Assembly: GCA_031655335.1 (NCBI GenBank) | Contig: CP134226.1 | Location: 1,116,001 to 1,180,000, forward strand | Source of the DNA: Thalassospiraceae bacterium LMO-SO8 | GTDB taxonomy: Bacteria; Pseudomonadota; Alphaproteobacteria; Rhodospirillales; Casp-alpha2 | Direction: 5' to 3' | Length of the DNA stretch: 64,000 nucleotides | Shown here: positions 8,824-18,417 of the stretch, in pieces | How positions within the stretch are numbered: the stretch's first letter is position 1 | Layout: each line of letters begins with the position of its first letter | Translations under genes and position numbers: made by a program | The notes under the pieces: generated by a model | Seen by the model: the letters and a program-made list of their open reading frames with translations, nothing else | Told to the model about the DNA's origin: nothing | The model's database searches: none

Positions 8824-9732
8824 ATGCTGACGCGCCGCCGCTTCCTGGAACGCACCGCCCTGGCGGGCCTCGCCGCCGTCCTGCCCGGGGGCGCCGCCGC
8901 GGCCGCCCCGATCATCAGGACCATCCCCCGGACCGGCGCGGCCGTTCCCGTCATCGGCATGGGCAGCTGGCTGACCTTCGACGTCGGTGACGACGCGTCC
9001 GCCCGCGCCGCCCGGACCCGGGTGCTGAAGACCTTCTTCGCCCTGGGCGGCGGCATGATCGATTCCTCGCCCATGTACGGCTCGTCCGAGGCCGTCATCG
9101 GCCATGGGCTGGCCGCCCTGGGCAAGCCCGAGGGCCTGTTCGCCGCGACCAAGGTGTGGACGCCGGGCCAGGACCACGGCATCCGCCAGATGGCGGCATC
9201 GGAACGGCTGTGGGGCATCGAACGCTTCGACCTGTTGCAGGTCCACAACCTGCTCGGCTGGGAAGGTCATCTGGAAACGCTCCTGGACTGGAAAGCGCAA
9301 GGCCGCGTCCGCCATATCGGGATCACCACGTCCCACGGACGGCGCCACGACGAACTGGCGCGCATCATGACGTCGCAGCCCATCGACTTCGTGCAGTTGA
9401 CCTACAACATCGACGACCGCGAGGCCGAACAGCGCCTGCTGCCGCTCGCCGCCGAGAAAGGCATCGCCGTGATCGCCAACCGGCCGTTCCAACGGGGGGC
9501 CCTGATGGACCGCCTGCAGGGCCGCCCCCTGCCGCCCGTCGCCGCCGAGATCGGGGCCGCCAACTGGGCCCAGGTGCTGTTGAAATGGATCGTCGCCCAC
9601 CCGGCCGTGACCTGCGCCATCCCGGCGACCACGCGCGTCGATCACATGCAGGAGAACATGGGCGCCGCCCGGGGGCCGCTGCCGGATGCGAAAATGCGGC
9701 GGGAAATCCTGACCTTCACCGGGCGCCTCTAA
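8824..9732 (+). CDS. Tat-exported aldo/keto reductase
   Basis: 302 residues. The N-terminus TRRRFLERTALAGLAAVL is a textbook twin-arginine signal, followed by an AAAAAP cleavage-like stretch, so the enzyme should be exported folded, with cofactor bound. The AKR tetrad is visible: Asp80 (MIDSS), Tyr85 (MYGSS), Lys110 (AATKVW) and His141 (LQVHNL). The family reduces carbonyls with NAD(P)H. It starts 5 bases after the CBS-DUF294 stop, so it is probably co-transcribed. An exported nicotinamide-dependent enzyme is unusual, since free NADPH is scarce in the periplasm; redox partner unknown. Confidence 0.85.
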   Translation: MLTRRRFLERTALAGLAAVLPGGAAAAAPIIRTIPRTGAAVPVIGMGSWLTFDVGDDASARAARTRVLKTFFALGGGMIDSSPMYGSSEAVIGHGLAALGKPEGLFAATKVWTPGQDHGIRQMAASERLWGIERFDLLQVHNLLGWEGHLETLLDWKAQGRVRHIGITTSHGRRHDELARIMTSQPIDFVQLTYNIDDREAEQRLLPLAAEKGIAVIANRPFQRGALMDRLQGRPLPPVAAEIGAANWAQVLLKWIVAHPAVTCAIPATTRVDHMQENMGAARGPLPDAKMRREILTFTGRL

Positions 9733-9759
9733 TCCCGTCTGCGGCAGGGCAAGCTCAGA

Positions 9760-10110
9760 TCAGGAATTGCAGTTTTTCCGCTTCCCTAAATCGACCAAGA
9801 CTTGATTCCTCGCCTGAAGCGCCTGAATTTCCTGCCCTTCCGTATCGTTCAGGTTAATAAACAGCGGCGCGACGAGGATTAACCCTGCGTTGTTTCCGGC
9901 CTGCATTCCCTTCTCCGCCGACAAATCCATTGTCCGCGAGTTGTTCACTTTTATTTCGGCCGATATGTGGGCGCAGGTCAGCTTCTCATCCAATGACGTA
10001 TGCGCTTCGACCGGTCGCGCGACGCGACCGCCACACCCTGCCAGCAACGACGCGGCCATAACCACGGCAAGCGCGCCGGCAAGACCTTCCGTGAGGCATG
10101 AGATTTTCAT
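9760..10110 (-). CDS. Hypothetical lipoprotein
   Basis: 116 residues. The signal peptide ends in a lipobox, ASLLAGC, at about residues 20-26, so it should be lipid-anchored. The mature part is short, ending in KRKNCNS, with no recognised domain. Its start overlaps the stop of the upstream lipoprotein gene by four bases (ATGA at 10107-10110), indicating a two-gene operon. Base composition is noticeably less GC-rich than the neighbours, hinting at acquired DNA. Confidence 0.68.
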   Translation of the reverse strand: MKISCLTEGLAGALAVVMAASLLAGCGGRVARPVEAHTSLDEKLTCAHISAEIKVNNSRTMDLSAEKGMQAGNNAGLILVAPLFINLNDTEGQEIQALQARNQVLVDLGKRKNCNS

Positions 10111-10709
10111 CGTGCGAACTGCCCGCCAATCGCGGCCAGATATATCCCGTTGTTCAGCACCGCCTTGGTAAGTGATTTGGAGTGGCTGACCAACGCCTTA
10201 AGAAATGTGCCGATGTTCACGCGCATCGCACCCTCGTTCGCCAATCTAAGGCGTTCGACGGCCAAGAAAGCGTCGCTGAAATTTGCCGTGTATGGCTCGG
10301 TAATCGTCTGATCGAACACGGTCGCTCCCGAGCTCACCTCAATCAAATGATAGCGAACCGACGCAGTCACCGTGAAACTGGCCCCGAAGATCGGTTGATC
10401 GACGCTCGTCATGGTCGCCGTCAGTTTGTAGCGGCCGGCGCCTTCGGAAAGCATTGCATGATTGGCCAGGGCGTTCTTGAGGGCTTCCTTGAACTCCGGA
10501 TTGCCGACCTCCGATGTCCACATCGGATTGGTTTCCTCGCCACCGGAGACGGCGCCGATTTCCAACGCTTTAGCCAATGGGGAACTTTCGGAAATCAGTG
10601 TCGCTTCCGTACGTTCCGGAATCATTGCGTTCATGCGCGCAGGCGATGCGCAAGCGGCGAGCAGGCCAATCAGCGCCGCGCAGACGGCGACCTTTTTAAT
10701 ATACGTCAC
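10107..10709 (-). CDS. Hypothetical lipoprotein
   Basis: 200 residues with lipobox GLLAACAS near residues 16-21. The mature region contains ALKNALANHAML followed by a beta-rich stretch (YKLTATMTSVDQPIFGASFTVTASVRY). This pattern recalls outer-membrane lipoproteins with an N-terminal seam of paired subunits, but I cannot name a family. First gene of the coupled lipoprotein pair, facing the aldo/keto reductase tail to tail. The ~150 bases upstream are AT-rich (ATCGATAATATTTCTATC and similar) and presumably hold the promoter. Confidence 0.7.
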   Translation of the reverse strand: MTYIKKVAVCAALIGLLAACASPARMNAMIPERTEATLISESSPLAKALEIGAVSGGEETNPMWTSEVGNPEFKEALKNALANHAMLSEGAGRYKLTATMTSVDQPIFGASFTVTASVRYHLIEVSSGATVFDQTITEPYTANFSDAFLAVERLRLANEGAMRVNIGTFLKALVSHSKSLTKAVLNNGIYLAAIGGQFAR

Positions 10710-10866
10710 GGATTTTCCTCCCCTTTAACACCCCTGATTATCGGTCGATCTTATCGATAATATTTCTATCAGATAGTGTAAAAAATTCGCCGGTACACAC
10801 AAGCAAGAAAATCCCTGCATGCGCTGGCGAATTCAGGGCGGGCGACACCTAATCCTGCCGGGCCGA

Positions 10867-11763
10867 TTAGAACTGCTTCTGCATCTCCCGCACGTGTTCC
10901 ATGCGGATCGAAGCGTCGACCGCCTGACGCAGGGTGGTGATGCCGCGGGCTTCCAGCATGTCCAACATTCTTAGGAACACCTTGGCGGTGACGATGCTGT
11001 CGCCCAATGCGGTGTGGCGCCCCTCGACCGCGACGCCCAGGCGTTCGGCGATGGCGTCCAGCGAATGGTTGCGGCTTTCCGCGTCGAGGAACACGGAGAG
11101 CAGCAGGGAATCCAGCACCATGTTGTCGAAGATCACGCCCGTGGCCGCTTCCTTCAGCTTGAGAAAGCGGACGTCGAAGGCGGCGTTATGGGCGACCAGC
11201 ACCGCCTCGCCGACGAAGGCCTTGAAGGCGGGCAGCACGTCGCCGATCGGCGGCTCGCCCTTGACCATGTCGTCGGTGATGCCGTGAAAGCGGATGGACG
11301 CCTTGGGGATGTTCTTCCCCGGATGGACCAGGCGGGAAAAGGGCGTATCCTCGTCGATGCGCCCGCCCGTCACGCGCACGCCCGCGATGGAGATGATCTC
11401 GTCCCCTTCGGACGGCTTGAGGCCCGTGGTCTCCGTGTCGAACACCACGAAGGTCAGGTCCTTCAGCTTCTTGCCGCCCAGTTCCTCAAGATGCATGGGC
11501 GGGTTGAGCTGGTCGAAGTCGTAGAGTTCCGGCCGCGCGGGCAGGGCGCTCTTGTCGAATTCGCGGACGTGCAGCAGGTGATCCAGCTGTGCCCAGATGG
11601 CGGCGAACACCAGGGCAAGGACCGCCGCGCCCGACCCCCAGGTCCACAGGAAATCGGCGGTTCCGCCGCCGTCCCTGAGCCGCCAGGCAACGGCCGCCAG
11701 AACCGCCAGGGCGGCGACGGTCAACAGGCCCAGGGCCCAGCCCGCCAACCGCCGCATGCTCAT
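10867..11763 (-). CDS. Membrane-anchored DEDDh 3'-5' exonuclease
   Basis: 298 residues from ATG 11763; a GTG at 11832 would add 23 residues, and neither has a strong ribosome binding site. Two hydrophobic segments lead into a DnaQ-like domain with all five acidic/His positions: Asp109 and Glu111 (FDTETTGL), Asp197 (HNAAFD), and His250 and Asp255 (HTALGD). The class degrades single-stranded DNA or RNA 3'-5' and includes the proofreading subunit, but the membrane anchor argues against a Pol III role. It is likely the third partner of the symporter/DUF294 module lying 4 kb away. Confidence 0.85.
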   Translation of the reverse strand: MSMRRLAGWALGLLTVAALAVLAAVAWRLRDGGGTADFLWTWGSGAAVLALVFAAIWAQLDHLLHVREFDKSALPARPELYDFDQLNPPMHLEELGGKKLKDLTFVVFDTETTGLKPSEGDEIISIAGVRVTGGRIDEDTPFSRLVHPGKNIPKASIRFHGITDDMVKGEPPIGDVLPAFKAFVGEAVLVAHNAAFDVRFLKLKEAATGVIFDNMVLDSLLLSVFLDAESRNHSLDAIAERLGVAVEGRHTALGDSIVTAKVFLRMLDMLEARGITTLRQAVDASIRMEHVREMQKQF

Positions 11764-11955
11764 GGCGCGGATGATCTCGAAACGGTCCACGGAACGAGGC
11801 CTCCCAACCTTGTTGCGGGAAAACTTTACCACGCCGGGGCCGGATAGGGATTGCGTTACGTCAAGCCGCCCCCCAAGTCTTGTTGTCAGGTCCCGCGCGA
11901 TCCGCTAAACAGCGCGCCGGAACCATCCCCCTCGTTTCGTTGAAAGCCCCCGAAA

Positions 11956-13635
11956 ATGGCCAGCTATCAGTATTCCTATGTCATGAAAGACGTCCGTAAG
12001 GTCTATCCCGGCGGGCGCGAGATTCTCAAGGGCCTGACCCTGTCGTTCCTCCCGACCGCCAAGATCGGCGTGCTCGGCGCCAACGGCGCCGGGAAATCGA
12101 CCCTGCTGAAGATCATGGCCGGCAAGGACAAGGATTATTCGGGCGAGGCCTGGGCCGCCGAGGGGGCGCGCGTGGGCTATCTGGAGCAGGAACCGGAACT
12201 CGACCCCAAGCTGACGGTCGAGGAGAACGTCACCGCCGGCCTGGGCGAGGTCAAGGATCTGGTCGACCGCTTCAACGAACTGTCCGCCAAGTTCGCCGAG
12301 CCCATGGACGACGACGAGATGAACGCCCTGCTCGCCGAACAGGGCGAATTGCAGGAAAAGATCGACGCCGTGAACGGCTGGGAGCTTGACCGCACCATCG
12401 AGATCGCCATGGACGCGCTGCGCTGCCCGCCGGGTGACGCCGACGTGACCAAGCTGTCGGGCGGCGAGCGGCGCCGCGTGGCGCTGTGCCGTCTGCTGTT
12501 GCAGAAGCCGGAAATCCTGCTGCTGGATGAGCCCACCAACCACCTGGACGCCGAAAGCGTGGCCTGGCTGGAACGCTTCCTTGCCGATTACGACGGCACG
12601 GTGATGATCGTCACCCACGACCGCTACTTCCTCGACAACGTGACAGGCTGGATTCTCGAGATCGACCGCGGCCAGGGCATTCCCTACGAAGGCAACTATT
12701 CCAGCTGGCTGGAACAGAAGCAGAAGCGCCTGGCCCAGGAAGAGCGCGAGGAATCGGCCCGCCAGCGCACGCTCAAGCAGGAACTGGAGTGGATCCGCCA
12801 GTCGCCGCGCGCCCGCCAGGACAAGTCCAAGGCGCGTATCGCGCGCTATGACGACCTGGTCGCCAAGTCCGAGGAAAAGGTCATGGGCACGGCGTCGATC
12901 ATCATTCCGCCGGCCCCGCGCCTGGGCGACCTGGTGATCCAGGCCGAACACCTGCGCAAGGGCTACGGCAACCGGCTGTTGATCGAGGACCTGACGTTCA
13001 AGATTCCGCCGGGCGCCATCGTCGGCATCATCGGCCCCAACGGGGCGGGCAAGACCACCCTGTTCCGCATGATCACCGATCAGGAAAAGCCCGACGGCGG
13101 CGACCTTCGCGTCGGCGACACGGTGATCCTCGGCTACGTCGACCAAAGCCGCGACGCGCTCGCCGCCGACAAGACCGTGTGGCAGGAAATTTCCGGCGGC
13201 AACGACGAAATCGTGCTCGGCAAGCGGGCCATGCAGTCCCGCGCCTATGTCGCGCAGTTCAACTTCAAGGGCGGCGACCAACAGAAGAAGGTCGGCCAGC
13301 TGTCGGGCGGGGAACGCAACCGCGTGCACCTGGCCAAGATGCTGCTGTCCGGGGCCAACGTGCTGCTGCTCGATGAGCCGACCAACGATCTGGACGTCGA
13401 CACCCTGATGGCGCTCGAAGAAAGCCTCGGCGATTTCGCCGGCTGCGTGCTCATCACCTCGCACGACCGCTGGTTCCTCGACCGCCTGGCGACCCACATC
13501 ATCGCCTTCGAAGGCAACAGCCAGGTGGTGTGGTTCGAAGGCAACTATCAGTCTTACGAGGACGACAAGAAACGCCGCCTCGGCGACGCCGCCCTGGAGC
13601 CCCACCGCATCAAGTACAAGCCGTTGACGCGCTGA
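11956..13635 (+). CDS. ettA: Energy-dependent translational throttle protein EttA (ABC-F)
   Basis: 559 residues, the expected EttA length. Two ABC domains: Walker [10 protein letters not shown] (~residues 39-47) with [11 protein letters not shown] and [11 protein letters not shown], then GPNGAGKTT with [11 protein letters not shown] and [11 protein letters not shown]. Between them lies the Arg/Lys/Glu-rich linker ([25 protein letters not shown]) that reaches into the ribosomal E-site. There are no membrane segments. EttA binds 70S initiation complexes and couples entry into elongation to the ATP/ADP ratio. The opening [20 protein letters not shown] is diagnostic of EttA rather than Uup or antibiotic-resistance ABC-F proteins. 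Confidence 0.95.
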   Translation: MASYQYSYVMKDVRKVYPGGREILKGLTLSFLPTAKIGVLGANGAGKSTLLKIMAGKDKDYSGEAWAAEGARVGYLEQEPELDPKLTVEENVTAGLGEVKDLVDRFNELSAKFAEPMDDDEMNALLAEQGELQEKIDAVNGWELDRTIEIAMDALRCPPGDADVTKLSGGERRRVALCRLLLQKPEILLLDEPTNHLDAESVAWLERFLADYDGTVMIVTHDRYFLDNVTGWILEIDRGQGIPYEGNYSSWLEQKQKRLAQEEREESARQRTLKQELEWIRQSPRARQDKSKARIARYDDLVAKSEEKVMGTASIIIPPAPRLGDLVIQAEHLRKGYGNRLLIEDLTFKIPPGAIVGIIGPNGAGKTTLFRMITDQEKPDGGDLRVGDTVILGYVDQSRDALAADKTVWQEISGGNDEIVLGKRAMQSRAYVAQFNFKGGDQQKKVGQLSGGERNRVHLAKMLLSGANVLLLDEPTNDLDVDTLMALEESLGDFAGCVLITSHDRWFLDRLATHIIAFEGNSQVVWFEGNYQSYEDDKKRRLGDAALEPHRIKYKPLTR

Positions 13636-13642
13636 CCCAAGG

Positions 13643-14545
13643 TCACTCCGCCGGCGGGGCTGCCCGCGCCTTCTGCATGAGCACGACGGCCACGCCGCCC
13701 AGCATGGCGGCCGAGGCGACGATCAGGCGCAGCGTCAGGTCCTCGCCCAGCAGCACCACGCCGCCGAGGGCCGCGATGGCCGGCGCCGAAAGCTGCGTCG
13801 CCGAGGCCCGGGCCGCCGGTACATGGCGCAGCACCCAGTACCAGATGACGTAGCCGCAGCCCGACGCCAGCCCGCCGGACAACACGGCGAGGGCCAGGCC
13901 CGGGGCACCGGCGTCCAGGTCGGCCCAGAACAGGGCGCTGACGAGAAGCGTCAGCGGCACGCAGATGAGGAAATTGGCGGCGTTGGATTCCACGGGATGC
14001 CTGGCCCCCCGGATCAGCAGCGAGAACACGCCCCAGGCCGCCCCCGACAGGGTGTGGAACAGGGCGCCCAGGGGATCGGGCGCCTCCAGCCCCGGCAGCA
14101 CCAGCCACACCAGCCCGCCCGCGGCCAGCGCCAGTCCGGCCCAGGCGAACGCGGTGAACCGTTCGCCTTCGTAGAACGCCCAGGCGAACATGGTGAGCTG
14201 AACCGAGCCGAACAGGATCAGTGCGCCCGTGCCCGTGGTCAGCAGCACATAGCCGAAGGAAAAGAACACGGCGTAGGCGAACAGCGCCCCCGCCGCGCGC
14301 CAGTCACCGAAGGCCAGTTGCGGCAGGCGGCCGCGCCGGACGAACACGATCGCGGCCAGGACCGCCGCCGCCGAGACCAGACGCACGGTGGTGAAGGTCG
14401 CCGGGTCGATCAGCCCCGGGCCCAGGGCGGCGCGGCAGATCAGCGAGTTCGACGCGAAGGCGGTGATCGCCAGCGCGGTCATCAACACGACACGGACCGG
14501 CGACGGCGAGGTTTCTAACTCAGGAATGGCGCACCCCCGGGGCAT
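13643..14545 (-). CDS. EamA-type drug/metabolite transporter
   Basis: About 300 residues from ATG 14545; a GTG at 14488 or ATG at 14482 would start directly before the first helix. Ten hydrophobic helices form two EamA repeats (ALITAFASN-like start, ALFAYAVFFSFGYVLLTTGTG, then GALFHTLSGAAWGVFSLLIRG and VLLGEDLTLRLIVASAAMLGG). The family exports amino acids, nucleosides or small metabolites; substrate unassigned. It lies tail to tail with ettA, 7 bases apart, and 76 bases downstream of the chemotaxis receptor gene. Confidence 0.8.
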   Translation of the reverse strand: MPRGCAIPELETSPSPVRVVLMTALAITAFASNSLICRAALGPGLIDPATFTTVRLVSAAAVLAAIVFVRRGRLPQLAFGDWRAAGALFAYAVFFSFGYVLLTTGTGALILFGSVQLTMFAWAFYEGERFTAFAWAGLALAAGGLVWLVLPGLEAPDPLGALFHTLSGAAWGVFSLLIRGARHPVESNAANFLICVPLTLLVSALFWADLDAGAPGLALAVLSGGLASGCGYVIWYWVLRHVPAARASATQLSAPAIAALGGVVLLGEDLTLRLIVASAAMLGGVAVVLMQKARAAPPAE

Positions 14546-14621
14546 GGCCGCGGCAGGGATGCGCCGCGGCCTCCCGGGTATCAATCGCGCCAAACCGCGC
14601 CCGGCACAAGAGCGAAACCGA

Positions 14622-16964
14622 TCAGGCCAGGCCGTCGACGTACATGCGGAACGCGTCCGTCTGGTCCTCGTCCAGCTCAAGACGCGCATGGGTTCGGTCG
14701 TCGGTCTTGGCGACGATCGCCGCCTTGACCGCCCCCACGCCCGGAAGCTCGATGGTGAACATCTCGCCCTCGGCGACCTGGAGCCCGCGGTCGATCACGA
14801 TTCCACCGCCCTTCGACAGGCTGTGCAGCGTCGTTTCCCGGTCCACGCCGCCGGCGGTCGCCTTGACCTTGGTGCCCACCGAATGACGGCCCGCCCATTC
14901 CGGGTCCTGGCTGTCGCGGATGATCTCGAGCAGGCGGCCATTCATGTGGTCGATGCCCGACTTGACCTGGGCCGCCGCCTCCAGCTGCTGCGACGCCGCG
15001 TCGCCGGACTGGCCCGCGACCTCCGTCACCTGGATGATGTTGGACGACACCTCCTGGGTGCCGGCCGCGGCCTGTTCCACGTTGCGCGCGATCTCCTGCG
15101 TCGCCACGCCCTGCTGTTCGACCGCCGCCGCCACCGACGACGAAATCTCGTTGATGTCCGAGATCGTCTTGGTGATGCCGGCGATGGCGTCGACGCTGCT
15201 TTGCGTCGCCGACTGGATGTCGCCGATCTGCTTGCCGATTTCCTCGGTCGCCTTGGCGGTCTGGTTGGCCAGGTTCTTGACCTCGGACGCCACCACGGCG
15301 AAGCCCTTGCCGGCGTCGCCGGCGCGGGCCGCCTCGATGGTCGCGTTGAGCGCCAGCAGGTTGGTCTGCTCGGCGATGTCGGTGATCAGCGAGACGACCT
15401 CGCCGATCTTTTCCGCCGCCTGGGCCAGGCCCTGGATCTGGGTGTTGGTGCGGTCGGCTTCCTCGGTCGCCTGCCGCGCGATCTGCGACGACTGGCCGAC
15501 CTGCGAGGAAATCTCGTTGATCGAGGCCGAGAGCTGCTCCGCCGCGCTGGCGACGGTCTGCACGTTGATCGTCGCCTCCTCGGCGGCACTGGCCACGGTC
15601 GAGGCCTGGGTATGGGCCGCCTGCGACAGGTCCGCCGCCGCCCGGGCCGAATTCTCGACCGTGCTGACCCGGTCCTTGACCAGTTCGACGGCCTTGGCGA
15701 CCTCTTCCTCCAACGCCGAGTTGAGCGCCAGAACCTCGCCCCGCAGCCGCCGCCGGTTGCGCCGGTCCTCGGTCTCGCGTTCCGCCGTCATCCGCTTCAC
15801 TTCCTGGGCGTTCTCCTTGAACACCTGGACGGCATCGGCCATTTCCCCGACCTCGGTCTTTTCGCCGAGGCCGGGAATTTCGGCGTCCAGGTTGCCGCCG
15901 GCCAGATCGTTCATGGCGCCGGTGATCGCCATGATGGGTGCGCGCACGCGGAAGTTCAGAAGCCAATAACTGCCGACGACCAGCAGGGTCAGCATCACCA
16001 CCGTGATCCACACGCTGATCTGAACCAGACTGCGCACCGCCTCCAGGGTGTCCTCGACCGCCTGCGACTTGGCGTCGAGTTGATCCTTGATCTCGGCCTT
16101 CAGGCCTTCGAGGGCGCCGGTCAGGGCGCTGTCGTCGATGCTCAGATCCTGATCGATGTCTTTCGCCGAGGCTCCCTGTCCGGCCTGGGCCAACACCGCC
16201 TCGGCCGCCTTGCCGTAGCCGGCGATGACGCCGAGCAGGTCGTCCAACAGCTTGCCTTCGTTTTCCGACACGCCGAGAGCCTTGTAAGCCCCGGCATCGG
16301 CGGTGATCGCGGCGACGTCGGCCTTGACCTTGTCGGCGATGGCCGCATCGCGGCGGATCACCAGATTCTTGAAATTATGAATCAGGCCGCCGAACCCCAG
16401 ATGGGCGCGGATAGAATTCAGAAGCTGCGACTTGGTCTTCTTCGCGCTCTTCTTCTTTTTGCCCTCGGCCGCCTGGACGAGAACCCTCAACGCCTCCAGC
16501 GCCGGGGCCGGGTCGATCTGAATCTTGGCGTCGATCTCCTCGGGTGCGACGGCGTCGAAGGTCAAGGTCTCGATCTCGCCCGCCTGGGCGCCGTAGACCG
16601 TGACGGTTTCCTCGAGCGTGCCGAGCGCCGCCGTCTCCGTGTCGTTCAGTCCCAGACCTTCGTAGGTCTTGATGATGCTCATCGACTTGTCGGAGAACTT
16701 CTTGATGTTCTCCAGGTACTCGTCGGTCTGGCGCAGCATGTAGTCCTTGAAGTTCTCGATCAGGCCGCCATATCCCATGGCCGCGCGGAGATCGCCGAGA
16801 AGGCGGACTTTTTCGTTTTGCGCTTCCTGGAATTCGCCCCAGGCATCGTCGATGGTTTCGACGTTATTGGTGATTCGGAGCACGTTGACGACCTGGATGA
16901 TGCCCGTCACCACGATGGCGATGAGCAGCAGCCGGCTCGCCGTGCTGATCCGCAGATTGTTCAT
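14622..16964 (-). CDS. Methyl-accepting chemotaxis protein with duplicated sensor module and C-terminal PilZ-like domain
   Basis: 780 residues. TM1 at ~12-30. The periplasmic region ~59-300 is two tandem copies of one ~105-residue module: [19 protein letters not shown] at 60-78 and [19 protein letters not shown] at 186-204, separated by a Lys-rich linker ([10 protein letters not shown]). TM2 is at ~315-336 and a HAMP domain follows. The cytoplasmic coiled coil carries the conserved tip [18 protein letters not shown], which contacts CheA/CheW. Residues 691-780 form a short domain resembling degenerate PilZ (R693 near its start, then LSKGGG). The receptor should bias flagellar rotation; ligand unknown. 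No che genes are nearby, so it acts with a distant cluster. Confidence 0.9.
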   Translation of the reverse strand: MNNLRISTASRLLLIAIVVTGIIQVVNVLRITNNVETIDDAWGEFQEAQNEKVRLLGDLRAAMGYGGLIENFKDYMLRQTDEYLENIKKFSDKSMSIIKTYEGLGLNDTETAALGTLEETVTVYGAQAGEIETLTFDAVAPEEIDAKIQIDPAPALEALRVLVQAAEGKKKKSAKKTKSQLLNSIRAHLGFGGLIHNFKNLVIRRDAAIADKVKADVAAITADAGAYKALGVSENEGKLLDDLLGVIAGYGKAAEAVLAQAGQGASAKDIDQDLSIDDSALTGALEGLKAEIKDQLDAKSQAVEDTLEAVRSLVQISVWITVVMLTLLVVGSYWLLNFRVRAPIMAITGAMNDLAGGNLDAEIPGLGEKTEVGEMADAVQVFKENAQEVKRMTAERETEDRRNRRRLRGEVLALNSALEEEVAKAVELVKDRVSTVENSARAAADLSQAAHTQASTVASAAEEATINVQTVASAAEQLSASINEISSQVGQSSQIARQATEEADRTNTQIQGLAQAAEKIGEVVSLITDIAEQTNLLALNATIEAARAGDAGKGFAVVASEVKNLANQTAKATEEIGKQIGDIQSATQSSVDAIAGITKTISDINEISSSVAAAVEQQGVATQEIARNVEQAAAGTQEVSSNIIQVTEVAGQSGDAASQQLEAAAQVKSGIDHMNGRLLEIIRDSQDPEWAGRHSVGTKVKATAGGVDRETTLHSLSKGGGIVIDRGLQVAEGEMFTIELPGVGAVKAAIVAKTDDRTHARLELDEDQTDAFRMYVDGLA

Positions 16965-17403
16965 GTTTCCCCCTGTGCTGGGTATTCGACACGTTTGTTT
17001 TTGTTCGGTGATTTATGGTTGTTGGCCGGCCTGGCGTGGGTGGGATGCCCCATGAACCGACACCCGCGCGCCCCGTCCCTTGGGCCGCGCACGCATGCAA
17101 CGGACCGCCGTCAGCAGGCGTCTGTCGATCGTCTGATGGTGATGGCTGTCCTCCCAGAACAGAACCCTCCCAAGACCGGATCGCGGCTTCGTTAGGCGAT
17201 GCCCAAGGTTTGTCCCCCAGATCATCAACCGCGTCGAAACTATACCAAACTAAAGAGTCCGCCGCCTACCATGGAGTGTTCCGCAACGTGGAATCGGCAT
17301 ACTCAGGCACGCAGGCGCCATCTCTCCGATTCCGGCCGGTCAAAAAAGTGGTTCGGAGCTTATGTTTTTCAGTAGACATAAAGATATGTTTATATGTATA
17401 TGG
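16965..17403. other. Divergent intergenic region between receptor and methionine operon
   Basis: About 440 bases with no convincing gene. Near 17361-17400 the sequence turns strongly AT-rich and holds the dyad described separately. No SAM or SAH riboswitch was recognised, which fits protein-mediated control of the methionine genes. Confidence 0.5.
17376..17400. promoter_or_regulatory. Operator-like dyad at the start of the methionine operon
   Basis: ACATA (17376-17380) and TATGT (17385-17389) form a perfect inverted repeat around AAGA. A second TATATGT follows at 17391-17397, giving a broader imperfect dyad CATAAA/TTTATATG. It lies immediately before the likely start codon of the ArsR-type gene, where a bound repressor would block transcription or initiation. 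Autoregulation by the encoded protein is inferred. Confidence 0.55.
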
Positions 17404-18417
17404 ATGCCTATGAGAACGCTCGACGACACCATGGCCGGCATGCGCGCGGCGGCGGAGCCGACCCGCCTTCGCATCCTTGCGCTCTGCGCCGACGGCGACC
17501 TGACGGTTTCCGAGCTGGTCCGCATCCTGGGCCAGAGCCAGCCGCGCATCTCGCGCCACCTGAAGGTGCTGACCGCCGCCGGGCTGCTGGCCCGCGTGCC
17601 GGAAGGCAGTTGGGTGTTCCACCGCCTCGCCCAGGACGGTCCGCAAACGGACCTGGCCGCGCGCCTGGTCGATCTGGCGCCGCTCGACGACGAGGTGTTG
17701 GCCCGCGACCGCCAGCGCCTGGTGCAGATCAAGCGCGAGCGGGCCGAAGACGCCGCCCGCTACTTCCGCGAAAATGCCGGGCAATGGGACCGGCTGCGTT
17801 CGCTCCACGTCGACGACGCCGTGGTCGAAAAGGCGATCCTCGACCTTGCCCCCGAGACCATCGAACGTCACCTGGACCTGGGCACCGGCACCGGCCGCAT
17901 TCTCGAACTTCTGGCCGGGCGCACGGAACATGCCCAAGGCGTGGACCTGTCGCGCGAAATGTTGGCCGTGGCCCGCGCCAATCTGGACAGTGCCGGACTG
18001 AGCCATTGTCAGGTCCGCCAGGCCGACATCACCCAACTGCCGTTCCCGGCCGAAACCTTCGATCTGGTGACCCTGCATCAGGTGCTGCACTATCTGGACG
18101 ACCCTGTGCGCGCCATCGAAGCGGCAACCGCCATGCTGCGCCCCGGCGGGATGCTGTTGATCGTCGATTTCGCCCCCCACGACGAGGAAACCCTGCGCCG
18201 CGACCACCAGCACCGGCGCCTGGGCTTTTCCGACACCCAGACCGAATCCTGGCTGAAAAGCGCCGGCCTGACGCCGCGCGCCATCCGCCATCTTTCCGGC
18301 GATCCCCTGACCGTGACCCTGTGGTCCGCGGTCAAGGGCCCCGCCGCCGCCAACACCGATACCGCGCCGGTTCTGACAAAACCCGCCGTCGGCCACACCC
18401 TGGAGAATACCGTCTGA
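17404..18417 (+). CDS. ArsR-family regulator fused to SAM-dependent methyltransferase domain
   Basis: About 337 residues from ATG 17404 (ATG 17410 also possible; ATG 17362 would place the operator inside the gene). The N-terminal ~85 residues form a winged helix: AEPTRLRILALCADGDLTVSELVRILGQSQPRISRHLKVL. The second half is a class I methyltransferase fold with HLDLGTGTGRILELL and a FDLVTLHQVLHYL motif IV region. Being first in an operon with metF and metH, it fits the SahR-like regulators that sense S-adenosylhomocysteine/SAM through the methyltransferase fold (family knowledge, hedged). Whether it still methylates anything is unknown. Its stop overlaps the metF start by one base (TGATG). Confidence 0.88.
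   Translation: MPMRTLDDTMAGMRAAAEPTRLRILALCADGDLTVSELVRILGQSQPRISRHLKVLTAAGLLARVPEGSWVFHRLAQDGPQTDLAARLVDLAPLDDEVLARDRQRLVQIKRERAEDAARYFRENAGQWDRLRSLHVDDAVVEKAILDLAPETIERHLDLGTGTGRILELLAGRTEHAQGVDLSREMLAVARANLDSAGLSHCQVRQADITQLPFPAETFDLVTLHQVLHYLDDPVRAIEAATAMLRPGGMLLIVDFAPHDEETLRRDHQHRRLGFSDTQTESWLKSAGLTPRAIRHLSGDPLTVTLWSAVKGPAAANTDTAPVLTKPAVGHTLENTV

Noticed and set aside
17101..17361. SAM/SAH riboswitch before the methionine operon
   Set aside because: No recognisable SAM-I, SAM-II or SAH core seen; the protein dyad is the better explanation.
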